The notes: generated from the letters alone by a model not told the origin. Positions 7,638 through 13,880 are shown, counted from the stretch's first letter. The stretch: DNA of 16,423 nt from Gp7-AA10 sp035636095 (GCA_035636095.1 DASPZU010000101.1:1-16423), one strand, 5' to 3'. Numbers and translations: made by a program.

Positions 7638-9311
7638 ATGTCCAGCACGATCTCGGAAGCCCGAACCATTCGGGCGCCGCGGGGCACGGAGCTCTCCTGC
7701 AAAGGCTGGCAGCAGGAAGCGGCGCTGCGCATGCTGATGAACAATCTCGATCCGGAAGTCGCGGAGCGGCCGGAGCAACTCATCGTTTACGGCGGAATCG
7801 GAAAAGCGGCGCGCAACTGGGAGTGCTACCACGCGATCGTCGCGACGCTCAAGCGACTGAAGAACGACGAAACACTGCTGGTGCAATCGGGAAAGCCGGT
7901 GGGCGTTTTCAAGACTCACGAAAATGCGCCACGCGTTCTCATTGCCAACGCGAATCTGGTCCCGCACTGGGGCACGTGGGACGAATTCCGCCGCCTGGAC
8001 GCCCTCGGCCTGACCATGTATGGGCAGATGACGGCCGGGTCGTGGATCTACATCGGCACGCAGGGCATTCTTCAGGGCACGTACGAATGCCTGGCCTCGG
8101 TCGCCCGCACGCATTTCAACAACTCGCTGCGAGGAAAGCTGGTCGTGACGGCGGGGCTGGGCGGGATGGGTGGGGCGCAGCCCCTGGCGGCGACGATGAA
8201 CGAGGCGACCGCGCTGATCGCAGAAGTCGATCGCAGCCGCATTCAACGGCGCCTCGACAAGCGTTATCTCGATGTCGAAGAGAAGTCGCTCGATGCCGCA
8301 ATCGAGCGCGCCTTGAAAGCACGCCATGCCGGCGAGGCCATCTCGATCGGAGTCGTCGCGAATGCCGTCGATCTGCTCGAGAAGCTCATCGCGCGCGGTA
8401 TCGTCCCCGACGTCCTCACCGATCAGACTTCCGCACACGACGAATTGAATGGCTACGTGCCCGCGGGAATGTCGTACGACGCCGCGATCGCGATGCGGGA
8501 GAGCAGTCCCGAAATGTACATCGAGCTCTCGTACGAGACCATGGCGCGGCATATGCGCGCGATGCTCGAGCTGCAGCGGCGCGGCGCGATCACGTTCGAC
8601 TACGGCAACAATCTGCGGGGCCAGGCCAAGAAGGCCGGTGTCGCGAATGCCTTCGAGGTCGGCGGCTTCGTCCCGCTGTTCATTCGGCCCCTTTTCTGCG
8701 AAGGGAAAGGGCCGTTCCGATGGGCAGCGTTGTCCGGCGATCCGAACGATCTTTACATCACCGACGAAGAAATACTCACGTTATTTCCTGATGATCAATC
8801 GCTGCATCGCTGGATTCGCATGGCGCAGAAGCGCGTCGCATTCCAGGGGTTGCCGGCGCGAATCTGCTGGCTCGGCTATGGCGATCGTGCCAAGGCGGGT
8901 GCGCTTTTCAACAAACTAGTGGCGGAGAAAAAGGTGCACGCGCCGATCGTGATCGGCCGCGATCATCTCGACGCCGGCTCGGTCGCGTCGCCGAATCGGG
9001 AGACGGAAGCGATGCGCGACGGCTCCGATGCCATCGCCGATTGGCCGATTCTCAACGCGCTGCTCAACTCCGTCTCCGGCGCGACATGGGTCTCGGTCCA
9101 CCACGGCGGCGGGGTCGGGATCGGCTACTCGATTCACGCGGGGATGGTGGTGGTCGCGGATGGCACTCCGGCGGCCGCGGAGAAACTGCAACGCGTGTTG
9201 ACCACCGATCCGGGAACGGGTGTGATGCGGCACGCCGATGCAGGCTACCAGCGCGCCATCGAAGTCGCGAAGGAACGCGGCGTCGATCTGCCCATGATCA
9301 CTTCTCCTTGA
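7638..9311 (+). CDS. hutU: Urocanate hydratase
   Basis: Second enzyme of histidine degradation, converting urocanate to 4-imidazolone-5-propionate with tightly bound NAD+ as electrophile; cytoplasmic. The 557-residue protein is complete and matches the usual length (556-557). Diagnostic blocks are YGGIGKAARNWECYHAI, the glycine-rich VTAGLGGMGGAQPLA, TDQTSAHDELNGYVP, and LPARICWLGYGDR. The cysteine of that last block falls at residue 410, the same number as the catalytic Cys410 of the Pseudomonas putida enzyme. No hutH, hutI, hutG or hutC lies in the window, so any histidine-utilisation operon is split. The last 14 bp overlap the 3' end of the convergent secreted-repeat gene. Confidence 0.97.
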   Translation: MSSTISEARTIRAPRGTELSCKGWQQEAALRMLMNNLDPEVAERPEQLIVYGGIGKAARNWECYHAIVATLKRLKNDETLLVQSGKPVGVFKTHENAPRVLIANANLVPHWGTWDEFRRLDALGLTMYGQMTAGSWIYIGTQGILQGTYECLASVARTHFNNSLRGKLVVTAGLGGMGGAQPLAATMNEATALIAEVDRSRIQRRLDKRYLDVEEKSLDAAIERALKARHAGEAISIGVVANAVDLLEKLIARGIVPDVLTDQTSAHDELNGYVPAGMSYDAAIAMRESSPEMYIELSYETMARHMRAMLELQRRGAITFDYGNNLRGQAKKAGVANAFEVGGFVPLFIRPLFCEGKGPFRWAALSGDPNDLYITDEEILTLFPDDQSLHRWIRMAQKRVAFQGLPARICWLGYGDRAKAGALFNKLVAEKKVHAPIVIGRDHLDAGSVASPNRETEAMRDGSDAIADWPILNALLNSVSGATWVSVHHGGGVGIGYSIHAGMVVVADGTPAAAEKLQRVLTTDPGTGVMRHADAGYQRAIEVAKERGVDLPMITSP

Positions 9312-10161
9312 ACAGAATCTTGTCAGCGCCCATCGTTCGCAACCTGATCAGCTTGTCGGCGGGCACGTTGCGGTAGCCCTTGTCAGCGAGCTTCCGAATG
9401 TAATCCGGAGTGACGCCGAAGATCTTCATGTCGACGAGCTGCCTGCGCGTCAGCTTGTCGTAGCCTAACGCCCGCAGCTCCTTGATGAATCTGGGACTGA
9501 CACCGAGAATCGCCATGTCGGCCAGTTCGTGCGCCGACAGATTGCCGCAACCGAGCGCGCGAAGTTCGTTGATATAGGCCGCGTCGACGCGGCCCACCCG
9601 AAAATTTACGGCCTCCCGCAGCGAGAGGTTGGCATAGCCCGCCCTTCCCATCTCGCGCAGAAATTCGGGTGTCACTCGAAAAATCGCGATCTCCTCGACT
9701 TCGTGCTGCGTCGGCTGATAGCCCATCGCGCTCAGGTCGCGCAGCGTCTGAGGCGAGAAATCGTGCGCCGCGAAGACCAGCAGCATTTCCTCCTTGAAGC
9801 CGCGGTAGCCCAGGTCGTCCATTTCGCGGACGAAGGAGTCGTTGGGCGTGAAGCGATAGTGGCCGGCGCCGGTGCCGTTCGCGACTCGCCCCTCGAATGC
9901 GATCACGCCCGCCGGCCGTCGAAGCTCGAACTGAACGTTGGCGGCGGCAGAGAGAAGATCCGCCTTCGTCAGTCCCGAGTAGGCGCTCAGCGGCTCGTCG
10001 AAGCCCATCAGGTTGTGGTTGTGACGCTCGCCGCGAAAGAGCGTCATCTGGACCTTGTCGTCGTACAGCTCGGCGGTCCAGACGCCTGTCCGTGAGTCGG
10101 TGGTGGCATAAACCGAGAAGCAGACTGCGATGGCGATGGTGATGAAGAGAAGGATCTTCAT
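9298..10161 (-). CDS. Secreted protein with six about 29-residue helical repeats
   Basis: A 287-residue protein with a clear signal peptide (about residues 1-19, hydrophobic core LLFITIAIAVCF, likely cut after VYA). A beta-rich domain follows to about residue 107. Then come six tandem repeats of 28-29 residues (about 108-280) with the pattern P-x-[FY]-[IL]-x-E-L-x-A-L-G-Y-x2-L-x3-x-L-x-x-M-x-I-x-G-V-[ST]. Similar repeats are familiar to me from C-terminal regions of BlaR1-like M56 peptidases and stand-alone secreted proteins of Acidobacteriota-type genomes; no biochemical role is known to me. The ATG at 10161 has a strong SD (AGGGGAG). Expression appears driven by the operator-bearing promoter at 10267-10310 through a leader with a long hairpin. 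The 3' end overlaps hutU by 14 bp. Confidence 0.8.
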   Translation of the reverse strand: MKILLFITIAIAVCFSVYATTDSRTGVWTAELYDDKVQMTLFRGERHNHNLMGFDEPLSAYSGLTKADLLSAAANVQFELRRPAGVIAFEGRVANGTGAGHYRFTPNDSFVREMDDLGYRGFKEEMLLVFAAHDFSPQTLRDLSAMGYQPTQHEVEEIAIFRVTPEFLREMGRAGYANLSLREAVNFRVGRVDAAYINELRALGCGNLSAHELADMAILGVSPRFIKELRALGYDKLTRRQLVDMKIFGVTPDYIRKLADKGYRNVPADKLIRLRTMGADKILFKEK

Positions 10162-10256
10162 GGCTCCCCTTTCGGCGACACCTTCGTTTTCCCGCTTCTT
10201 CTACTCACTGCGTCTACTGAGCGGAGAAAAAGCGGGAAAACGAAGGTGTCGCCCAT
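10158..10256 (-). CDS. Possible 32-codon leader ORF through the hairpin
   Basis: On the minus strand an ATG (10254-10256), a few nucleotides after the predicted transcription start, opens a 32-codon frame beginning MGDTFVFPLFLRS. It runs through both arms of the inverted repeat and ends at TGA 10158-10160, overlapping the ATG of the secreted repeat-protein gene as ATGA. That is the geometry of a translationally coupled leader peptide. It has no SD and no recognisable homology, and a 99-nt open frame may be chance. Confidence 0.25.
   Translation of the reverse strand: MGDTFVFPLFLRSVDAVSRRSGKTKVSPKGEP
10174..10253. repeat. 24-bp perfect inverted repeat with a 32-nt loop
   Basis: Arms 10174-10197 and 10230-10253 are exact reverse complements over 24 bp (GGCGACACCTTCG... 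/ ...CGAAGGTGTCGCC), separated by 32 nt. The element lies between promoter and SD of the secreted repeat-protein gene, so the transcript would begin with a very stable stem. It could be a non-autonomous insertion (MITE-like), a 5' stabiliser, or a block to read-through from the gene ending at 10312. No flanking target duplication is evident. Confidence 0.75.
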
Positions 10257-10266
10257 TGCGGGCGCC

Positions 10267-10310
10267 ATCATCTACGAAACAGTTCGTATTGTCAACGAAA
10301 AGTTTCGTAG
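10267..10310 (-). promoter_or_regulatory. Promoter with two dyad operators (repressor-controlled)
   Basis: On the minus strand TTGACA (10290-10295, perfect -35) and GATGAT (10267-10272, 4/6 -10) are separated by exactly 17 bp. The spacer is filled by a perfect dyad TACGAA-N4-TTCGTA (10273-10288). A second dyad, AACGAA-N4-TTCGTA (10294-10309, one mismatched end), abuts and overlaps the -35. The dyad centres are 21 bp apart, two helical turns, so dimers would bind the same face. An outer 9-bp inverted repeat (10272-10280 / 10302-10310) frames the whole. This is the layout of a repressed promoter, similar in design to BlaI/MecI operators, though the core differs from the staphylococcal TACA/TGTA. 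The repressor is not in the window. Confidence 0.7.
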
Positions 10311-10311
10311 G

Positions 10312-10914
10312 TCACATCGACGCATCCGCTACCGCGATCCCGAGCTTCTTCAGCTCCCGCTCGGCCTCGCGGGCTTTTCGAGGAAAGACGCAGCGAAGAT
10401 CCCAGATCGATTTGTAGACCGCGACGGCTGCATCGCGGTCGCCGGCGACCGCCTTCTTTCTGGCGTCGTCGAGCCGCGCGTCGAGGGTGGCTTCACGCGC
10501 TCGCAACTGATCCCGGACGAGTTTCTCGACCGCCGCGACATTCAATGTGGCGCGGTTGTTGTCGACCTTGCCGAGCTGCTTGCCGTCGCCGTCCGTGAGC
10601 ACCGCGACCGGCAGCGAACCCGCGACGCCGAGCTTCTCGATCATGGCGGCGTCATCGGCCCGGATCACATGCATCGCGACGCACTGCGAGGCATAGGACG
10701 TGAGCGGCCGCGAGAAGAGCAACTCGGAATGTTTGAAGTCGGCTCGAGATGCCGGCACCCAGTACAGCGTCAGCGGCGCCTTAGCCGGCGTTTCGCCCGG
10801 AGCGATCACTTTCCACGGAACAAACGAAACCGGACCGTTGAGATCTCCACCTGCTGCGGTGGCAGCCGGAAGAACAGCGGCGAGGAACGCGAGCCGGACC
10901 CAAGCGACGCGCAT
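10312..10914 (-). CDS. Secreted thioredoxin-fold-like protein lacking CXXC
   Basis: A 200-residue protein with a signal peptide (about 1-20, MRVAWVRLAFLAAVLPAATA). Residues about 46-135 look like a thioredoxin-type fold: a strand LTLYWVPAS, a helix, then HVIRADDAAMIEKLGVAGSLPVAVLTDGDG with the conserved Pro before a strand. The redox site, expected after the first strand (WCxxC), reads VPASRADF, so it has no CXXC and should not be a thiol-disulfide oxidoreductase. The C-terminal 60 residues are charged and helical (AREATLDARLDDARKKA). SD AGGAG lies about 8 nt before ATG 10914, and a perfect TATAAT is upstream at 10945-10950. It is divergent from the sugar dehydrogenase. The fold assignment is by pattern only. 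Confidence 0.65.
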   Translation of the reverse strand: MRVAWVRLAFLAAVLPAATAAGGDLNGPVSFVPWKVIAPGETPAKAPLTLYWVPASRADFKHSELLFSRPLTSYASQCVAMHVIRADDAAMIEKLGVAGSLPVAVLTDGDGKQLGKVDNNRATLNVAAVEKLVRDQLRAREATLDARLDDARKKAVAGDRDAAVAVYKSIWDLRCVFPRKAREAERELKKLGIAVADASM

Positions 10915-10944
10915 ACCACTTCTCCTCTCCAGTGCGGTGCGCGG

Positions 10945-10954
10945 ATTATATGCT
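10945..10954. promoter_or_regulatory. Overlapping divergent -10 elements
   Basis: On the minus strand TATAAT (10945-10950) is a perfect -10 for the thioredoxin-like gene, giving a leader of about 20 nt that includes its SD. On the plus strand TATGCT (10949-10954) ends 7 nt before the sugar dehydrogenase ATG at 10962, fitting a leaderless start. The hexamers share two bases, so the two promoters should exclude one another. Neither has a good -35. Confidence 0.45.
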
Positions 10955-10961
10955 TTAGCGA

Positions 10962-12092
10962 ATGCGGCGCTTCTTGGCAGTCTTCTTTGTGGCGGTGGCG
11001 GCCAATGCGCAGCCGCAGCTCGCTCTGAAACAAATCGCGAGCGGCCTGAACCGGCCAGTCGGGATCGCCAATGCCGGCGACTCGCGCCTCTTCATCATTC
11101 TTCAAGCTGGACAGATCGTCATCTACGACGGCAGCGGCATCCTTCCCACGCCCTTCCTCGATATTCGGCAGCTCGTAACGCCAGGCATCTCGGGCCAAAG
11201 CGAGCGCGGACTCTTGGGCCTGGCCTTCGATCCGCGGCGCAACGGATTCTTTTTCGTCCATTACACCAACACCTCCGGCGACATTACGATCGCGCGATAC
11301 CAGATTTCTTCCGATCCCGATCGCGCCGATCCGAACAGCGGCACGATCGTGCTGACAATCCCGCACCCGAATTTTTCGAATCACAACGGCGGCCAGTTGC
11401 AGTTTGGACCGGACGGTTTTTTGTACGACGGCGTTGGCGACGGCGGATCGGCCGGCGATCCCAACGACAACGCGCAGAACACTTCCCGGCTCCTCGGAAA
11501 AATTCTGCGCATCGACGTCAGCACGCTTCCCTATCGCATTCCGTCATCGAATCCGTTCGGCAACGAGATCTGGGCGTACGGCCTCCGAAATCCGTGGCGA
11601 TTCAGCTTCGACCGAATCACCGGCGATTTGTGGATCGGCGATGTCGGACAAAATTCGTTCGAAGAAGTCGACTTGCAGCCTGCCACCAGCATCGGCGGCG
11701 TGAATTACGGATGGCGGCGCATGGAAGGATTCCATTGCTTCAATCCTTCGACGAACTGCGGGGATCCCAGCTTCACACCGCCGATCCTCGAGTACTCACA
11801 CAGCGGCGGTGCATGCTCGATCACCGGCGGCTATCGCTATCGCGGCGCGCGTTATCCGCGGATGAGCGGCATCTACTTTTACGGTGACTACTGCACCGGC
11901 GCAATTTTCGGCGCGACGCAGCAAAGCAACGGGACATGGACGTCGCAGACGCTACTGTCCACGCGACTCGCGATCAGCAGCTTCGGTGAAGATCAGAACG
12001 GCGAGTTGTACGTCGCGGATCTGAGCGGCAGCGTCAGCCAGATCACCGACTCGCTGGCGGCGCAGCCCCGGCGCCGCGCAGTGAAGAAATGA
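10962..12092 (+). CDS. Secreted PQQ-dependent sugar dehydrogenase-like beta-propeller
   Basis: A 376-residue protein of the glucose/sorbosone dehydrogenase family (soluble aldose-dehydrogenase fold, six-bladed propeller), which oxidises sugars with PQQ or, in some members, only has the fold. A signal peptide spans about 1-16 (likely cut ANA|Q). Family motifs are GLNRPVGI, SERGLLGLAFDP (80-91), the active-site-type NHNGGQLQFGPDG (H141), a GDGG loop, GLRNPWRFSFD, WIGDVGQNSFEEVD and GGYRYRG. Full length for the group. The C-terminal residues RRRAVKK end five bases before a palindromic repeat. No SD precedes ATG 10962; a TATGCT -10 sits 7 nt upstream. No PQQ biosynthesis gene is in the window, so cofactor use is inferred. 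Confidence 0.88.
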   Translation: MRRFLAVFFVAVAANAQPQLALKQIASGLNRPVGIANAGDSRLFIILQAGQIVIYDGSGILPTPFLDIRQLVTPGISGQSERGLLGLAFDPRRNGFFFVHYTNTSGDITIARYQISSDPDRADPNSGTIVLTIPHPNFSNHNGGQLQFGPDGFLYDGVGDGGSAGDPNDNAQNTSRLLGKILRIDVSTLPYRIPSSNPFGNEIWAYGLRNPWRFSFDRITGDLWIGDVGQNSFEEVDLQPATSIGGVNYGWRRMEGFHCFNPSTNCGDPSFTPPILEYSHSGGACSITGGYRYRGARYPRMSGIYFYGDYCTGAIFGATQQSNGTWTSQTLLSTRLAISSFGEDQNGELYVADLSGSVSQITDSLAAQPRRRAVKK

Positions 12093-12097
12093 CGAAC

Positions 12098-12167
12098 GTC
12101 ATCCTGACCCCCGCGGAGCGGGAGAAGGATCTCGTGTTGCCAGGTGCTTCGCTGCGCTCAGCATGAC
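12098..12167. repeat. Palindromic GTCATCCTGA repeat, copy 1
   Basis: A 70-bp element begins GTCATCCTGA and ends TCAGCATGAC, a 10-bp terminal inverted repeat with one mismatch, and contains the internal block GAAGGATCTC (12124-12133). It shares ends and internal block with copy 2 at 13800-13880. The ATG in its right end is the start codon of the following uracil-DNA-glycosylase gene. Confidence 0.75.
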
Positions 12168-12777
12168 GACTCGCTTCGACCACTTCGTCGATGCGCTCGC
12201 GCGTGTGAAAGTTTCCGATCGCGCCCACAACCAATACCGGAGCGCTATTCGCCGTGAGAATTTACGTTTGTATCTCGAACAGATCGTCGAGCCGCGGATG
12301 CTTCTGGTCGGAGAAGCGCCAAGCTATCGGGGAGGTCGCCTGACAGGAATCGCGTTCACAAGCGAACAGATCATGCTGTGCGGCGTCGACGGCCGCTTCC
12401 TGGGCCAGGATCGCGGCTTCCGAAAAGCGACCCCGGGGCCGAAGCGATCGACCGAGGCCAGCGCAACGATGGTGTGGGCGACAATCAAGACCATCGAGCC
12501 GTTGCCACTCCTGTGGAATGCCTTTCCGTTTCATCCGTTCGATCGCGGAAATCCATTTTCGAATCGGCTTCCGACGGCCGCCGAGCTTCTCATCGGCGCC
12601 CCAATTTTGGAAACTCTGCTCGAGTACTTTCCGATCGACTGCATCGTCGCGGTCGGCAATCTCGCCGAGCGCTCCCTCGCCCGCCTCGGCATCCCGCACA
12701 CGAAGGTGCGGCACCCGTCGCAGGGTGGGAAACGCAAGTTTGTCGAGGGAGTGCTGCGGCTAGCCGCCGATGCGTGA
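12163..12777 (+). CDS. Uracil-DNA glycosylase superfamily protein
   Basis: A 204-residue protein likely to remove uracil, or a related lesion, from DNA. Two superfamily motifs are clear: LLVGEAPSYRGGRLTGIAFTSE (GEAP at 50-53, water-activating/pyrimidine pocket loop) and, near the C-terminus, RHPSQGGKRKF (H184, the HPS leucine-loop motif). WNAFPFHPF in the middle resembles the aromatic strand of these enzymes. I see no cysteine pattern for the Fe-S cluster of families 4 and 5, so the exact family is open. ATG 12163 lies inside the right arm of a palindromic repeat, with no SD; the following residues (FDHFVDALARV) look native. The last 18 bp overlap the convergent moaA. Confidence 0.78.
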   Translation: MTTRFDHFVDALARVKVSDRAHNQYRSAIRRENLRLYLEQIVEPRMLLVGEAPSYRGGRLTGIAFTSEQIMLCGVDGRFLGQDRGFRKATPGPKRSTEASATMVWATIKTIEPLPLLWNAFPFHPFDRGNPFSNRLPTAAELLIGAPILETLLEYFPIDCIVAVGNLAERSLARLGIPHTKVRHPSQGGKRKFVEGVLRLAADA

Positions 12778-13767
12778 CATTTCGACCTTGTGCAGACCAG
12801 TAGTCTCCGACGAGCGAATTTCGGAGTAGCGATCGTCGCGCACGCGCCAGATGGCGCGGATCTCGTCGACCATTTCCTCATCGGTCGCGCGGCGTCGCAG
12901 CAATTGGAGAAGATCGTGTCCTTCGGTTGCGAAGAGGCAGAGGTAGAGTTTGCCGTCTGCGGTCAGGCGCGCGCGTGTGCAGCTTCCGCAGAAAGGCTGG
13001 GTGACGGAGCTGATGATGCCGAATTCGCCGGCGCCGTCGCGATACCGATAGCGCTCCGCAACTTCACCGAAGTAATTCGGATTCACGGCCTCGATGGGCC
13101 ACTGGGCAGCGATACGCTCTACGACCTCGCGGCTGGGGACGACCTCCTCCATGCGCCAACCATTGGTTGTGCCGACGTCCATGTACTCGATGAAGCGGAC
13201 GATGTGACCCGTCCCGCGAAAATGCGAGGCCATGTCGAGGATGCTGTTCTCGTTGATGCCGCGTTTGACGACCATGTCGACTTTGATGGGCCAAAGCTGC
13301 GCTTCGTTGGCGGCATCGATCGCGTCGAGCACCTTGCCGACGGGAAAATTCACATCGTTCATTGCGCGGAAGACGTCGTCGTCGAGCGAATCGAGGCTGA
13401 TGCTGATGCGACTGAGGCCGGCGTCCTTGAGCGCGCGCGCTTTCTCGCGCGTGAGCAGCGAGCCGTTGCTCGTCATGGTCAGATCGCGAATCCCCTTCAC
13501 ATGGGACAACATCTCGATGAGCGATTCGATATCGCGTCGCAGCAGCGGCTCACCGCCGGTGAGCCGGACTTTCTCGACGCCGAGCTGTGCGAAGAGCTGC
13601 CCCAGGCGCGCGATTTCCTCGAATGTCATCAGCTCTTCGCGGGGGAGAAATTCGAAATCGCGGCCGTAGATCTCGCGGGGCATGCAGTAGGTGCAGCGGA
13701 AATTGCAGCGGTCGGTGACCGAGATTCGCAGGTCGCGCAGCGGACGGCCGAGGGAATCGAGGGACAT
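12760..13767 (-). CDS. moaA: GTP 3',8-cyclase MoaA (molybdenum cofactor synthesis)
   Basis: Radical-SAM enzyme that converts GTP to 3',8-cH2GTP, the first step of molybdopterin synthesis; cytoplasmic. The protein (about 335 residues) has the SAM-cluster motif C21-x3-C25-x2-C28 in SVTDRCNFRCTYCMP, the glycine-rich VRLTGGEPLLR, and the C-terminal cluster motif CGSC-x13-C in PFCGSCTRARLTADGKLYLC. It ends in the Gly-Gly typical of active MoaA (SRIGG). Start chosen at ATG 13767 (MSLDSLGRPL), with AGGA 9 nt upstream; ATG 13776 or GTG 13785 would add 3 or 6 residues. No other moa gene is in the window. Its 3' end overlaps the uracil-DNA-glycosylase gene. Confidence 0.96.
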   Translation of the reverse strand: MSLDSLGRPLRDLRISVTDRCNFRCTYCMPREIYGRDFEFLPREELMTFEEIARLGQLFAQLGVEKVRLTGGEPLLRRDIESLIEMLSHVKGIRDLTMTSNGSLLTREKARALKDAGLSRISISLDSLDDDVFRAMNDVNFPVGKVLDAIDAANEAQLWPIKVDMVVKRGINENSILDMASHFRGTGHIVRFIEYMDVGTTNGWRMEEVVPSREVVERIAAQWPIEAVNPNYFGEVAERYRYRDGAGEFGIISSVTQPFCGSCTRARLTADGKLYLCLFATEGHDLLQLLRRRATDEEMVDEIRAIWRVRDDRYSEIRSSETTGLHKVEMSRIGG

Positions 13768-13799
13768 GTGCGCCATTCCTAACACTAAATCCGCCCTAC

Positions 13800-13880
13800 G
13801 TCATCCTGACGTCGAGCGTCAGCGAGACGGAAGGATCTCAATCGACGAGATCCTTCGCCCTCTGCGCGGCTCAGGATGAC
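13800..13880. repeat. Palindromic GTCATCCTGA repeat, copy 2
   Basis: An 81-bp element with perfect 10-bp ends (13800-13809 GTCATCCTGA; 13871-13880 TCAGGATGAC). Nested inside is a second perfect 10-bp inverted repeat, GAAGGATCTC (13830-13839) and GAGATCCTTC (13847-13856), around a 7-nt loop. It lies between the esterase and moaA, both minus strand, so as RNA it would form a double-stem structure. The esterase reading frame ends inside its right arm. Confidence 0.8.

Noticed and set aside
7659..7675. 7-bp inverted repeat (GCCCGAA/TTCGGGC) at codons 8-13 of hutU
   Set aside because: It lies inside a conserved coding region and is of a length expected by chance in GC-rich DNA; there is no sign of a HutC operator.
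7070..8791. 573-codon plus-strand frame covering nth antisense and hutU out of frame
   Set aside because: It crosses two genes with clear products in other frames and is Arg/Ser/Pro-rich shadow sequence.
10272..10310. LexA or Fur box at the operator
   Set aside because: The dyads are 6-4-6 with TACGAA/TTCGTA cores and do not match the usual LexA or 19-bp Fur consensus.
10246..11028. 260-codon plus-strand frame across the operator and the thioredoxin-like gene
   Set aside because: Composition is shadow-like with no SD; the minus-strand ORF has a signal peptide, SD and TATAAT promoter.
12790..13782. 330-codon plus-strand open frame opposite moaA
   Set aside because: It mirrors MoaA almost end to end, has no family signal, and MoaA carries both Fe-S cluster motifs intact.
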